Below are positions 1 through 6,285 of a DNA stretch of 8,010 nt, piece by piece. Position 1 is the first letter of the stretch; each line of letters begins with the position of its first letter. The stretch spans positions 211,867-219,876 of the forward strand of contig CP070709.1 of NCBI GenBank assembly GCA_020350305.1, in the 5' to 3' direction. The stretch comes from Candidatus Bathyarchaeota archaeon. GTDB taxonomy: Archaea > Thermoproteota > Bathyarchaeia > Bathyarchaeales > Bathyarchaeaceae. A program made the position numbers and the translations under genes. The notes beneath the pieces are model-generated. The model did not search any database, had not been told where the DNA came from, and worked only from the letters and a program-made list of their open reading frames with translations.

Positions 1-150
1 AACTTCCACATCTTTCGGGATAGAAGATAACTTTTTGCCACATTTCGGGCATTTGCCATCGTACTGTTGAATAATTTCATCAGGAGGCTTCAAATCGGTG
101 CCTTCATAAAGAAGAGCGCCACAATTCTGACAAATCGCACGTTGAGGCAT
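1..150 (-). CDS. Small zinc-ribbon protein, 3' end outside the window
   Basis: Fifty codons are visible from an ATG at 150-148 to the window edge, with no stop, so the C-terminus is missing. The protein has two CxxC knuckles, C7/C10 and C34/C37, 23 residues apart, which is the spacing of a zinc ribbon. A KPPDEII stretch lies between them. The second knuckle reads CPKCGKK. There is no signal peptide or membrane segment, so it is presumably cytosolic. I recognise it only as the kind of short conserved zinc-ribbon protein common in archaea and can give no function. Nucleic-acid or protein binding would be usual for the fold, but that is inference. It is transcribed divergently from topoisomerase I and appears to share the AT-rich promoter element near 200. 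A TATA box there would put the transcription start near 174, about 24 bases before the ATG. Confidence 0.75.
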   Translation of the reverse strand, partial: MPQRAICQNCGALLYEGTDLKPPDEIIQQYDGKCPKCGKKLSSIPKDVEV

Positions 151-194
151 AATATCACAACCGTTGTCAAACGCAGAAAAACAATCGTCACAAA

Positions 195-204
195 CTATTT
201 ATAA
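195..204. promoter_or_regulatory. TATA-like element between the zinc-ribbon gene and topA, readable both ways
   Basis: The sequence ctatttataa reads as a TATA box on the plus strand (tttataa) and on the minus strand (ttataaat). With a usual distance of about 25-30 bases, plus-strand transcription would start near 225-230 and minus-strand transcription near 174. A plus-strand start there lies downstream of the ATG at 214 and upstream of the ATG at 247, which supports 247 as the topoisomerase start. The assignment rests on sequence and position only. Confidence 0.5.
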
Positions 205-246
205 CTTCTGCATATGTTGCTTGAAAGAAAAGGAACGGACTACTTA

Positions 247-2364
247 ATGGAGAAATGCACTTTAATCATTACCGAAAAGCCAAACGCTGCTCAACGAGTA
301 GCAAAAGCACTAGACCAGAAAGAGAAACCTGAAAAAATTGAAGAAAAGGGCGTACCCTATTTTGTAGCTCGTCGGGGAGAAAAGAAACTTGTTGTAGTTC
401 CAGCCCTTGGGCACCTATACACGATTGTCCAAACGCGAGGGAAAAGAAACTATTACCCAATCTTCAACTTTAGATGGGCCCCACGATATGTTGCAGAGAG
501 GGGAGCAAAACAAATTCGTGCATGGATTGAAGCTGTTTCAAAACTTGCTCGAGACGCTGATCAGTTTATAGGAGCTTGCGACTACGACCTTGAAGGAAGC
601 CTCATTGGCTACTGCATACTAAAATATGCATGTGGAAACAAAGAAGCCATGGCGAAAAGGATGAAGTTTTCTACACTTATGAAAAGCGAGTTAGAAAAAT
701 CCTATGAAGAGTCGTTGCCCCAGCTTGACTTCGCTCTCATAGAGACTGGAAAGACTAGGCACGAAGTAGACTGGCTATATGGCATAAATCTCTCGCGTGC
801 CCTAACCTTGGCAGCCAAACGTTGGAGCGGAAGATATGCCACGCTGAGTACAGGAAGGGTTCAAGGCCCTGCTCTCAGATTTTTGGTTGGAAGAGAAAGA
901 GCAATTCGTTGTTTCGTGCCCACCCCTTACTGGGGCATGAAGGCAATGGTTGAAATAAAAGGCTCTAGGTACGAAGCGGAGTATGAGATAAAGGAGATTG
1001 AGAAAAAAGTAGAGGCAGACACTATTGTAGAGAAGTGCAGAGGAAAAATCGGTGAAATAGAGAAGATTAATGTGAAAAACTTTTGCCAAATGCCTCCAAT
1101 CCCATTCGATTTAGGCAAGCTTCAGACCGAGGCATATAGCCTATTCAGATACACACCGAGACGAACCGCAGGCATCGCTGAACGCCTATACCTCGGCGCC
1201 TTAATTTCTTACCCAAGAACAAGCAGTCAGAAACTGCCACCAATAATCAATTACAGAGCGATACTCAAGGCATTAAGTAAAAAGCCAGCGTACAGAAAAC
1301 TGGCATCAGGGCTTCTTGAAAAAGAGGAGCTGAAACCGAGAGAAGGAACAAAAGAGGATCCTGCACACCCAGCAGTGTTTCCAACTGGCAACTTGCCTAC
1401 AAGAGCATTGAGCGAACCTGAAAAGAAAGTTTGGGACTTGATTGTTAGACGCTTTATGGCTGTTTTCGGCGAACCAGGAATCAAGCAAGGTATGAGAGTT
1501 TGTATAAAAGTGAATGATCATCGCTTTTATTTACATGGAAGACGAATCCTGAAAGAAGGTTGGATGCGTTTCTATAAACCATATATACACGTCGAAGAAG
1601 TGCTGTTGCCTCCTCTAGAGGAGAGAGAAAAGATACGATTGAAGCAGGTGACACGAGAGGATAAATTCACGAAACCTCCACCGCGTTACAATCCAAGTAG
1701 TCTGCTTAAGAAAATGGAAGAAGAAGGAATCGGGACTAAGGCCACAAGAGCGGACATCATCGGGACTCTTTACAGCAGGAGATACGTTGCAGATGAGCGG
1801 ATTGTGGTTACCGACTTGGGAATTGATGTTTTCGAGACTCTTCAAAAACATTGCCCAGAAGTAATTTCGGTAGAGTTCACTCGAGGACTTGAGGAAAAGA
1901 TGGAACAAGTGCAAAGCGGTAACGAGAAGAGAGAAAACATACTCATAGACGCTGTTAATCAATTAAAACCATTGCTGGAGGAGTTTAAGCAAAAGGAGGA
2001 GACAATAGGTCAAACGTTAAGTAATGCTATTGAAAGAGCGCAAATGCAAGAACGGATCATAGGCAATTGCCCGAACTGCGGCACAGGTCAATTGATGATT
2101 TTGTACTCACGAAAAACGAGGAAACGCTTCATCGGCTGCACCAACTATTTCAAAGGTCTCTGCAAAACCTCGTTCCCCCTTCCCCAACGAGGAACAGCGA
2201 AACAATTAGGGAAAAATTGTAAATCCTGCGGATGGCCACTAGTACAGATAAGAATGAGACGTAGGAGACCGTGGAGACTGTGCTTCAACCCCAAATGTCC
2301 ATTAAAGGAAGAAAGGAGGAAACGCGTTGAAATGCAAAATCTGCAACAGAGAAGTGATAAATGA
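247..2364 (+). CDS. topA: Archaeal DNA topoisomerase I (type IA)
   Basis: This enzyme relaxes negatively supercoiled DNA by making a transient single-strand break with a 5'-phosphotyrosine link. Numbered from the ATG at 247 (705 residues), the N-terminal Toprim domain has the catalytic glutamate E10 in LIITEKP and the metal-binding DxDxEG motif at D112, D114 and E116. The active-site tyrosine is Y322 in the LISYPRTSS motif. The C-terminus has two zinc-ribbon-like modules, with cysteines at 608, 611, 631 and 639, and at 658, 661, 679 and 684. The length fits archaeal topoisomerase I. An ATG at 214 would add 11 residues, but it lies about 10 bases after the TATA-like element and probably upstream of the transcript start, so 247 is preferred. 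It is the first gene of a tight three-gene operon and overlaps the next gene by 38 bases. All expected catalytic residues are present. Confidence 0.95.
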   Translation: MEKCTLIITEKPNAAQRVAKALDQKEKPEKIEEKGVPYFVARRGEKKLVVVPALGHLYTIVQTRGKRNYYPIFNFRWAPRYVAERGAKQIRAWIEAVSKLARDADQFIGACDYDLEGSLIGYCILKYACGNKEAMAKRMKFSTLMKSELEKSYEESLPQLDFALIETGKTRHEVDWLYGINLSRALTLAAKRWSGRYATLSTGRVQGPALRFLVGRERAIRCFVPTPYWGMKAMVEIKGSRYEAEYEIKEIEKKVEADTIVEKCRGKIGEIEKINVKNFCQMPPIPFDLGKLQTEAYSLFRYTPRRTAGIAERLYLGALISYPRTSSQKLPPIINYRAILKALSKKPAYRKLASGLLEKEELKPREGTKEDPAHPAVFPTGNLPTRALSEPEKKVWDLIVRRFMAVFGEPGIKQGMRVCIKVNDHRFYLHGRRILKEGWMRFYKPYIHVEEVLLPPLEEREKIRLKQVTREDKFTKPPPRYNPSSLLKKMEEEGIGTKATRADIIGTLYSRRYVADERIVVTDLGIDVFETLQKHCPEVISVEFTRGLEEKMEQVQSGNEKRENILIDAVNQLKPLLEEFKQKEETIGQTLSNAIERAQMQERIIGNCPNCGTGQLMILYSRKTRKRFIGCTNYFKGLCKTSFPLPQRGTAKQLGKNCKSCGWPLVQIRMRRRRPWRLCFNPKCPLKEERRKRVEMQNLQQRSDK
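2314..2320 (+). promoter_or_regulatory. Strong Shine-Dalgarno site deciding a TTG start
   Basis: AGGAGGA lies six bases before the TTG at 2327, inside the last codons of topA. This near-perfect match to the anti-Shine-Dalgarno sequence makes the TTG start of the overlapping small gene convincing despite the 38-base overlap. Confidence 0.75.
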
Positions 2365-2536
2365 ATATTGCGAATTACATGAAAAAGCAAACAAAAACAT
2401 CGTGAAGAAGTACAACGCTTGGAACAAAGCGCTGAATATCTCATGGAAGGAATATTTAAATGAGATAGCTAAGAATCCGTATACAGGCTCTTCAGCAAAA
2501 GAATTAGCCGAGCACTTGATGAAAACAGGAGAATGA
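2327..2536 (+). CDS. Small zinc-binding protein, conserved-hypothetical type
   Basis: This 69-residue protein starts at a TTG with an excellent AGGAGGA site six bases upstream and overlaps the 3' end of topA by 38 bases. Its N-terminus has a C3-x2-C6-x8-C15-x2-H18 arrangement that can hold one zinc ion. The rest is predicted helical, rich in lysine and aromatic residues (NAWNKAL, ISWKEYL, NPYTG). There is no membrane segment. I cannot name the family or give a function. Its place in the topA operon, with overlaps at both ends, suggests co-expression and translational coupling. A small DNA- or RNA-associated accessory protein is possible but is inference. Its TGA stop overlaps the next gene's ATG (ATGA). 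The intact zinc motif, strong ribosome site and operon position together argue that it is a real gene. Confidence 0.8.
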   Translation: MKCKICNREVINEYCELHEKANKNIVKKYNAWNKALNISWKEYLNEIAKNPYTGSSAKELAEHLMKTGE

Positions 2537-2967
2537 GAACACTGACAAGTCGAATTAAAAGGAGTTTTTCTTCTCTCGGTTATTTCATGCAAAAAGGTTA
2601 TTGGAAAATAGTAACTGCTAGACCGTCAGTCACCGTCGTCACAGCTATAGTGATCGTCGCTTCCATTTTTCTGCTAGCTGGTGGAGTCTACAATCTCTTA
2701 GAAAAACCCCTGACGTTGTGGTGGACCGGTGAGAGATTTGTTTTTTATTATCCCTATTCTCTGAATGAGCAATTTGTTCTTGAAAGCGTATTTATTATGA
2801 TATTCTATGCTCTCGGAGCCATAGGTTTCCTCTTGACGTATCAAAGCACAAAATACGCCTACAGACCCCGCCAAGCATACATTCTACTGTTAACAGGTTC
2901 TCTCTTCATTTTTGCTGCTTATATATGCGTTGAATACGTTTTCATGGGTAGATTTCGCAGGGGATAA
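2533..2967 (+). CDS. Three-helix membrane protein resembling the membrane part of OST3/OST6
   Basis: The 144-residue protein starts at an ATG overlapping the previous stop (ATGA), so it is probably translated by re-initiation. An AGGAG at 2527-2531 lies only one base away, too close to act normally. The basic N-terminus (about residues 1-30) is followed by helices at about 31-55, 82-104 and 114-137 and an arginine-rich tail. A loop of about 25 residues after helix 1 ends in NEQFVLES. Compared with human TUSC3/MagT1 as I remember them, this QFVxES/T motif, the following helix pair and their spacing align without gaps over about 58 residues. In eukaryotes OST3/OST6 are oligosaccharyltransferase subunits with a thioredoxin domain before four helices. 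Here that domain and one helix are absent. A role beside the archaeal oligosaccharyltransferase AglB would be a guess. The membrane topology is well supported. The family assignment is tentative. Confidence 0.6.
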   Translation: MRTLTSRIKRSFSSLGYFMQKGYWKIVTARPSVTVVTAIVIVASIFLLAGGVYNLLEKPLTLWWTGERFVFYYPYSLNEQFVLESVFIMIFYALGAIGFLLTYQSTKYAYRPRQAYILLLTGSLFIFAAYICVEYVFMGRFRRG

Positions 2968-2986
2968 AGAACCTATCTTTCGGAAC

Positions 2987-3589
2987 CTACTGGTGCCCAC
3001 TAACTGGAAGACCCTTCTTTTTTCGTAGAAAATTTCCTAAGAAATTAGTCAAAAGGTGAATAGGAGGCGTTATCACGATAATTATCAAAACTATAAGCAA
3101 TGGAGGAGGCGAAACTGGCAGAGAAAAAAGGAGCGCCACTACTGCAAAGTCAAGCTGGTCTGCTATGGGGAGTGAGGAACCTGGACTAAGCCCCAGTCGT
3201 CGTTTGAAGAAAGATTCGATCAAATCACCAACCAAAGCTCCAAGCGAGATCATGAATCCAAGCGATATGCTGAATTGAAATTGAAGTGCTTCCTTGAGAA
3301 AATTGTTAGATTGAAGGAAGATGTACTGAACGAAACCCACAAAAGTTCCAACGGCCAATCCAACAAAAAATCCTCGAAAGGTTTTATGCGAGCCCAGTAT
3401 CGGTTTTCCGTCTAAGAATTTTTTGTCCGCATCGATGGGCGCGCCCCCTCCAAAAATCACGGGTGCCGCATTGGCGCAGTAAGCTGGAAATATGAAGTAC
3501 AAGGCATTAACGATCTCAATAATTATAGTTATAGGCATGCCCCATCTCCAGTTCATTTGATTCAGGAAGGAAAAAAGGTTAACGGTCAT
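2987..3589 (-). CDS. carS: CDP-archaeol synthase
   Basis: CarS transfers CMP from CTP to digeranylgeranylglyceryl phosphate, giving the CDP-activated precursor of archaeal polar lipids, at the membrane. The 200-residue protein has the family signatures in order: FPAYCANAAPV (34-44), GGGAPIDADKKFLDGK (47-62), ILGSHKTFRG (64-73), GDLIESFFKRRLGL (121-134) and LPIADQLDF (140-148). The acidic residues D122 and D144 belong to the conserved metal-binding region of CDP-alcohol synthases. Hydrophobic segments at about 18-38, 73-92, 107-120, 147-160 and 163-181 fit an integral membrane enzyme. The ATG at 3589-3587 overlaps the end of radB by 11 bases. No good Shine-Dalgarno site precedes it. Starts at residue 12 or 18 would also keep every motif and give a length nearer the usual 170-180. 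A TATA-like box at 3609-3616 could give a nearly leaderless carS transcript. Confidence 0.93.
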   Translation of the reverse strand: MTVNLFSFLNQMNWRWGMPITIIIEIVNALYFIFPAYCANAAPVIFGGGAPIDADKKFLDGKPILGSHKTFRGFFVGLAVGTFVGFVQYIFLQSNNFLKEALQFQFSISLGFMISLGALVGDLIESFFKRRLGLSPGSSLPIADQLDFAVVALLFSLPVSPPPLLIVLIIIVITPPIHLLTNFLGNFLRKKKGLPVSGHQ

Positions 3590-4280
3590 AATCGCTTATG
3601 CCAATTCCTTTTATAGCCAAATGACATGTTGCGACCCGTTTGTGTTTTGGATCTTTTTCTAGGCGGACTTTTATCATGCGTGTTTGAGCGGTGTGTCTGA
3701 AATCAAGTACTACCTCCGACCAGAACTTTAGAACCCTTGTGGCCACAGGTTCCACTCTAATCGAGTCTTTAACAAAGATGCTTCGAACTTGGCTGGTGAT
3801 TAGAACTGCTATTTCATGGGTTATGGCAGTTTGAGCTAGGGACGCAATTTGTCTGTTCAATTCTCGATTTAGTACAAACGTTTCTTTTTTGCCTCCTATC
3901 TCGACGCGGTATAACGATGTTATGGTGTCAACGACTACTAATCCGACTTTCCTGGTTATATATTCGTCAAGGTGATCTATTGCCAGGGCTTGTTCTTGAA
4001 AGGTAGTTGGCCTCACTAAGATTATCAAGGGGGAGACCTTTTCAGGATCATAGTAGGCTATTTGGGACAGTCGTGTTGTAGAAAACGTGCCGTCTGAGTC
4101 TATAAAGACCGTTTTGTACCCTGTTCTGGCGCAGTTAACGGCGCATTGAATGGCGAAAGAGCTTTTACCCGTTTCAGCCTCTCCGTAAACAAGAGAGATT
4201 TTCTTAAGGGGAAGCCCGCCCTCTAACAGTTTATCAAGCGAATTACAACCAGTCGGAATCACGCCTTGCAAGAGCTCCAC
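3579..4280 (-). CDS. radB: RadB-type RecA/RadA-family ATPase
   Basis: This is a single-domain RecA-fold ATPase without the N-terminal helix-hairpin-helix domain of RadA. In archaea RadB is a recombinase paralogue thought to assist homologous recombination and repair. Numbered from the GTG at 4280 (233 residues), the core begins IPTGCNSLDKLLEGG, the Walker A motif is GEAETGKSS with K39, and the Walker B motif is GLVVVD with D118. Downstream are LNRELNRQ and LITSQV, typical of the RadA/RadB group. The frame stays open to a TTG at 4304, giving 241 residues. A TATA-like element at 4306-4313 would place transcription start near 4283, favouring the almost leaderless GTG at 4280. A GTG at 4262 would match the very short N-terminus of Pyrococcus RadB. 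Another RadA-like paralogue subfamily, such as aRadC, is the main alternative. It lies upstream of carS and overlaps it by 11 bases. Confidence 0.85.
   Translation of the reverse strand: MELLQGVIPTGCNSLDKLLEGGLPLKKISLVYGEAETGKSSFAIQCAVNCARTGYKTVFIDSDGTFSTTRLSQIAYYDPEKVSPLIILVRPTTFQEQALAIDHLDEYITRKVGLVVVDTITSLYRVEIGGKKETFVLNRELNRQIASLAQTAITHEIAVLITSQVRSIFVKDSIRVEPVATRVLKFWSEVVLDFRHTAQTRMIKVRLEKDPKHKRVATCHLAIKGIGISDYDR
3609..3616 (-). promoter_or_regulatory. Possible internal TATA box for carS
   Basis: On the minus strand, ctataaaa within the last codons of radB lies 20 to 27 bases before the carS ATG at 3589. If used, it would give a nearly leaderless carS transcript independent of radB. That would fit the absence of a Shine-Dalgarno site, but the spacing is a few bases shorter than ideal. 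Confidence 0.3.
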
Positions 4281-4305
4281 GTCAAAGCGAGTAATAAACC
4301 TCAAA

Positions 4306-4313
4306 GTTAATAG
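4306..4313. promoter_or_regulatory. TATA-like element between radB and the RNase H-fold gene
   Basis: The sequence gttaatag (ctattaac on the minus strand) is the only AT-rich, TATA-like stretch in the short gap between these divergent genes. It would put the minus-strand start near 4283 and the plus-strand start near 4337. It is a weaker match than the other two divergent promoters in the window. Confidence 0.3.
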
Positions 4314-4344
4314 TTTTGTCTCTCACTAACGTAGAGGGGCTCTA

Positions 4345-4989
4345 ATGAAAGCGAGTAAAGTGAAGATAGCGCTTGCAACAGTATCTGGTAAAGCCTATTA
4401 CAAATTAGTAAAAGAACTTAAACAAAGAAAGATACCCTTCCTAAGTCTAATCCCTAGAGACCATGTTCCCTTAAACATCAAAGTTGTAATCACAACCAAG
4501 GAGGAACAACACTTAGTCAAGCATTCAAACATGCTTGTCTTCGAAGATGAAATGGCCCCCGCAACTGTCGTTGATGAAGCAATTCGAGTGGCTCAGGGAA
4601 AGCGAGACTATGACCGAGTAATTATTGGGGTAGACCCTGGGAAAACCTTTGGCGTAGCAATTACAGCTGATGGGAAGGTCCTTGAAACCGTAGCATGTTC
4701 AAGTTTGGAAGAAACAGTAAACACGGTTCTAGAGTCTTTGAGCCGAACACCAGCTGCGGCTAACATGGTGAAGATAGGAAATGGCGTCCCCATCTGCGCT
4801 GAAAAACTGGTACATTTATTAGACCTGTCTTTACCAAAGAGAGTTGTCATAAAAATAGTGAGTGAAGCAGGAACAAGCCAGTTCTCGAGAGAAACCACCC
4901 ATCGAAGGGGCTCTAGTGACATGATGTCTGCCATAAAAATCGCGGAGAGAAACGGTCAAGTTTTATCTAGGAGGAAGAGAACGCAGTGA
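4345..4989 (+). CDS. RuvC/YqgF-like RNase H-fold protein, probable nuclease
   Basis: This 214-residue protein has two parts. Residues 1-85 form a small alpha/beta domain that I do not recognise, containing KVVITTKEE. Residues 90-205 look like the RNase H fold of the RuvC/YqgF group. Strand 1 is VIIGVDPGKTFGVAI with D97. A later strand, VKIGNG, starts at 142. Near the end come IVSEAGTS with E174 and RGSSDMMSAIKIAER with D192. In YqgF the matching motifs are a DxG strand, a DERxT strand and a DxxAA helix. D97, E174 and D192 are therefore candidate metal ligands. This reading comes from motif pattern, not a search. Structure-specific nuclease action on DNA or RNA is an inference. GAGGGG at 4334-4338 lies about six bases before the ATG. 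The stop overlaps the GTG of the kinase gene by four bases, so the two products are coupled. Confidence 0.75.
   Translation: MKASKVKIALATVSGKAYYKLVKELKQRKIPFLSLIPRDHVPLNIKVVITTKEEQHLVKHSNMLVFEDEMAPATVVDEAIRVAQGKRDYDRVIIGVDPGKTFGVAITADGKVLETVACSSLEETVNTVLESLSRTPAAANMVKIGNGVPICAEKLVHLLDLSLPKRVVIKIVSEAGTSQFSRETTHRRGSSDMMSAIKIAERNGQVLSRRKRTQ
4969..4975 (+). promoter_or_regulatory. Shine-Dalgarno site for the GTG start of the kinase gene
   Basis: AGGAGGA lies ten bases before the GTG at 4986, inside the end of the preceding gene. It supports the GTG start that overlaps the previous TGA as GTGA. Confidence 0.65.
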
Positions 4990-6263
4990 AATTTACGGTT
5001 AAGAAGGGGAAAACCTTGGTTGTCGACGGTCCGGCATCCGTGAGTCTTCTCGCTGGAAAGGTTGAGGTTTTAGGTGCAGCCGTTAGAGCGGGAGAAAAAG
5101 TTGTGGTGCGAGAGGGAAAACGTGTGCCCTTTGAGGCTAGGAAAAAGGCTGTTTTTGATTTAATGTTGGGTGAGGGCGCTTCTTTTGAAGAAATTGACGA
5201 AAGCACTATTCCTTCCTCTTGGAAAAAGGCGTTGAACGAGATAACATTGTGCAGAAAGCCGTTAGCGATCATGGTGATTGGTGGAGTTGACTCGGGCAAA
5301 ACGAGTTTCTGTACCTACCTTATAAACCAAGCGTTGGAAAAGAGATGGAAAGCAGCTGTTATTGACGCTGATTTGGGGCAGTCTGATGTGGGTCCCCCTT
5401 CCACAATCGGATTTAGTCACGTTAAGACACCGATAAGGGACCTTTTTGAAATAAACGCGGAAAACGCGTATTTTGTGGGACTGACGAGTCCGAGTAGAGC
5501 AATAAACAGAGTTGTGGAAGGGTTAGTTACGTTAAAAGATAAGGCCTTAGATGCAGATGTAGATTTTCTTGTCATGAACACGGATGGATGGGTTGCCGAT
5601 GAAGGTGCCGCCAGATACAAGGTTCTGTTGACGGAAAAAGCTACTCCTAACATAGTTGTAGGAATACAGGGTGACAACGAGTTGGCACCCATATTAACCG
5701 CGTTGAAGAAGACGAAGGCTCTAGCGATAGACTCTCCACCCGTGATACAGAAAAGAAATAGAGAGAAGAGAAAAATCCTCCGTGAGCTAAGTTACAAGAA
5801 ATATTTGAAAAAGGCCAAGGTGCAGGCGTTTCTCATGAACTGGATTAGAGTTGAAAGGGTTCCGTTAGGAATCGGTGTTTCTCCAACCGCGGAGCATATG
5901 AAACAAATAGAGGAATGCTTGGGGATAAGTCCTATTTACTGTGAAGAAACCCCCACTGACATTTTCATCGTGTTGAGGAAAACCCAATGGGTTGATGAAG
6001 AACAGGTAAGGAAAATTGAGGAAAGTTTGGGAAGGAAGGCGATAGTGATAACGGAAGGCAATGAAGAAGGCTTGCTTGTTGCATTACAAGATGAGAAAGG
6101 CAGTTTCCTAGGAATCGGTGTCTTGCTTGAAGTGGACTATGGGAGGCGGGTAATGAAGGTTTACACTCCAGTAAGCGAGAACGTATCAACTATTTGTGTT
6201 GGTCAAATAAAACTGGACAAAAACGGAAGAGAAATCGGCTTGAGCTCATTTTTTGCGGATTGA
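4986..6263 (+). CDS. Clp1/Grc3/NOL9-type polynucleotide 5'-kinase
   Basis: Archaeal members of this family phosphorylate 5'-hydroxyl ends of RNA, and in some cases DNA, using a nucleoside triphosphate. Eukaryotic relatives act in tRNA splicing, mRNA 3' processing and pre-rRNA processing. The 425-residue protein has a beta-rich N-terminal domain (1-75), then a P-loop kinase domain with Walker A GGVDSGKTS at 99-107 (K105) and the family signature IDADLGQSDVGPPSTIG at 126-142, where D127 and D129 are likely catalytic or metal-binding. R209 in AARYKVLL is a possible lid residue. The C-terminal domain, about 270-425, ends in a region containing VGQIKLDKNGREIG. Length and domain order fit the archaeal family, including the Pyrococcus PH0197 kinase. 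The GTG start overlaps the previous stop by four bases and has a good Shine-Dalgarno site. The gene converges on nth, with only 13 bases between stops. RNA repair or maturation is likely, but the physiological substrate cannot be told. Confidence 0.88.
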   Translation: MKFTVKKGKTLVVDGPASVSLLAGKVEVLGAAVRAGEKVVVREGKRVPFEARKKAVFDLMLGEGASFEEIDESTIPSSWKKALNEITLCRKPLAIMVIGGVDSGKTSFCTYLINQALEKRWKAAVIDADLGQSDVGPPSTIGFSHVKTPIRDLFEINAENAYFVGLTSPSRAINRVVEGLVTLKDKALDADVDFLVMNTDGWVADEGAARYKVLLTEKATPNIVVGIQGDNELAPILTALKKTKALAIDSPPVIQKRNREKRKILRELSYKKYLKKAKVQAFLMNWIRVERVPLGIGVSPTAEHMKQIEECLGISPIYCEETPTDIFIVLRKTQWVDEEQVRKIEESLGRKAIVITEGNEEGLLVALQDEKGSFLGIGVLLEVDYGRRVMKVYTPVSENVSTICVGQIKLDKNGREIGLSSFFAD

Positions 6264-6268
6264 CGATA

Positions 6269-6285
6269 GTTTTATCCTAATTTTT
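6269..6285 (+). terminator. T-rich terminator after the kinase gene
   Basis: Two T runs, tttt at 6270-6273 and ttttt at 6281-6285, begin seven bases after the kinase stop. Archaeal RNA polymerase terminates on such T-rich tracts without needing a hairpin. The second run overlaps the 3' end of nth on the other strand. Confidence 0.5.

Noticed and set aside
214..246. Upstream ATG at 214 as the topA start
   Set aside because: It lies about ten bases from the TATA-like core and so probably upstream of the transcript start. Type IA homology begins right after the ATG at 247.
802..1118. Antisense ORFs opposite topA (95 and 63 residues)
   Set aside because: They lie wholly opposite conserved topoisomerase sequence, have no recognisable motif, and have a composition typical of antisense frames.
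4608..4934. 108-residue antisense ORF opposite the RNase H-fold gene
   Set aside because: It overlaps conserved motifs of the sense gene and shows no family pattern or ribosome site.
4967..5299. 110-residue antisense ORF opposite the start of the kinase gene
   Set aside because: It is rich in serine, threonine and proline, as expected of a mirror frame, and the sense strand carries clear P-loop kinase motifs.
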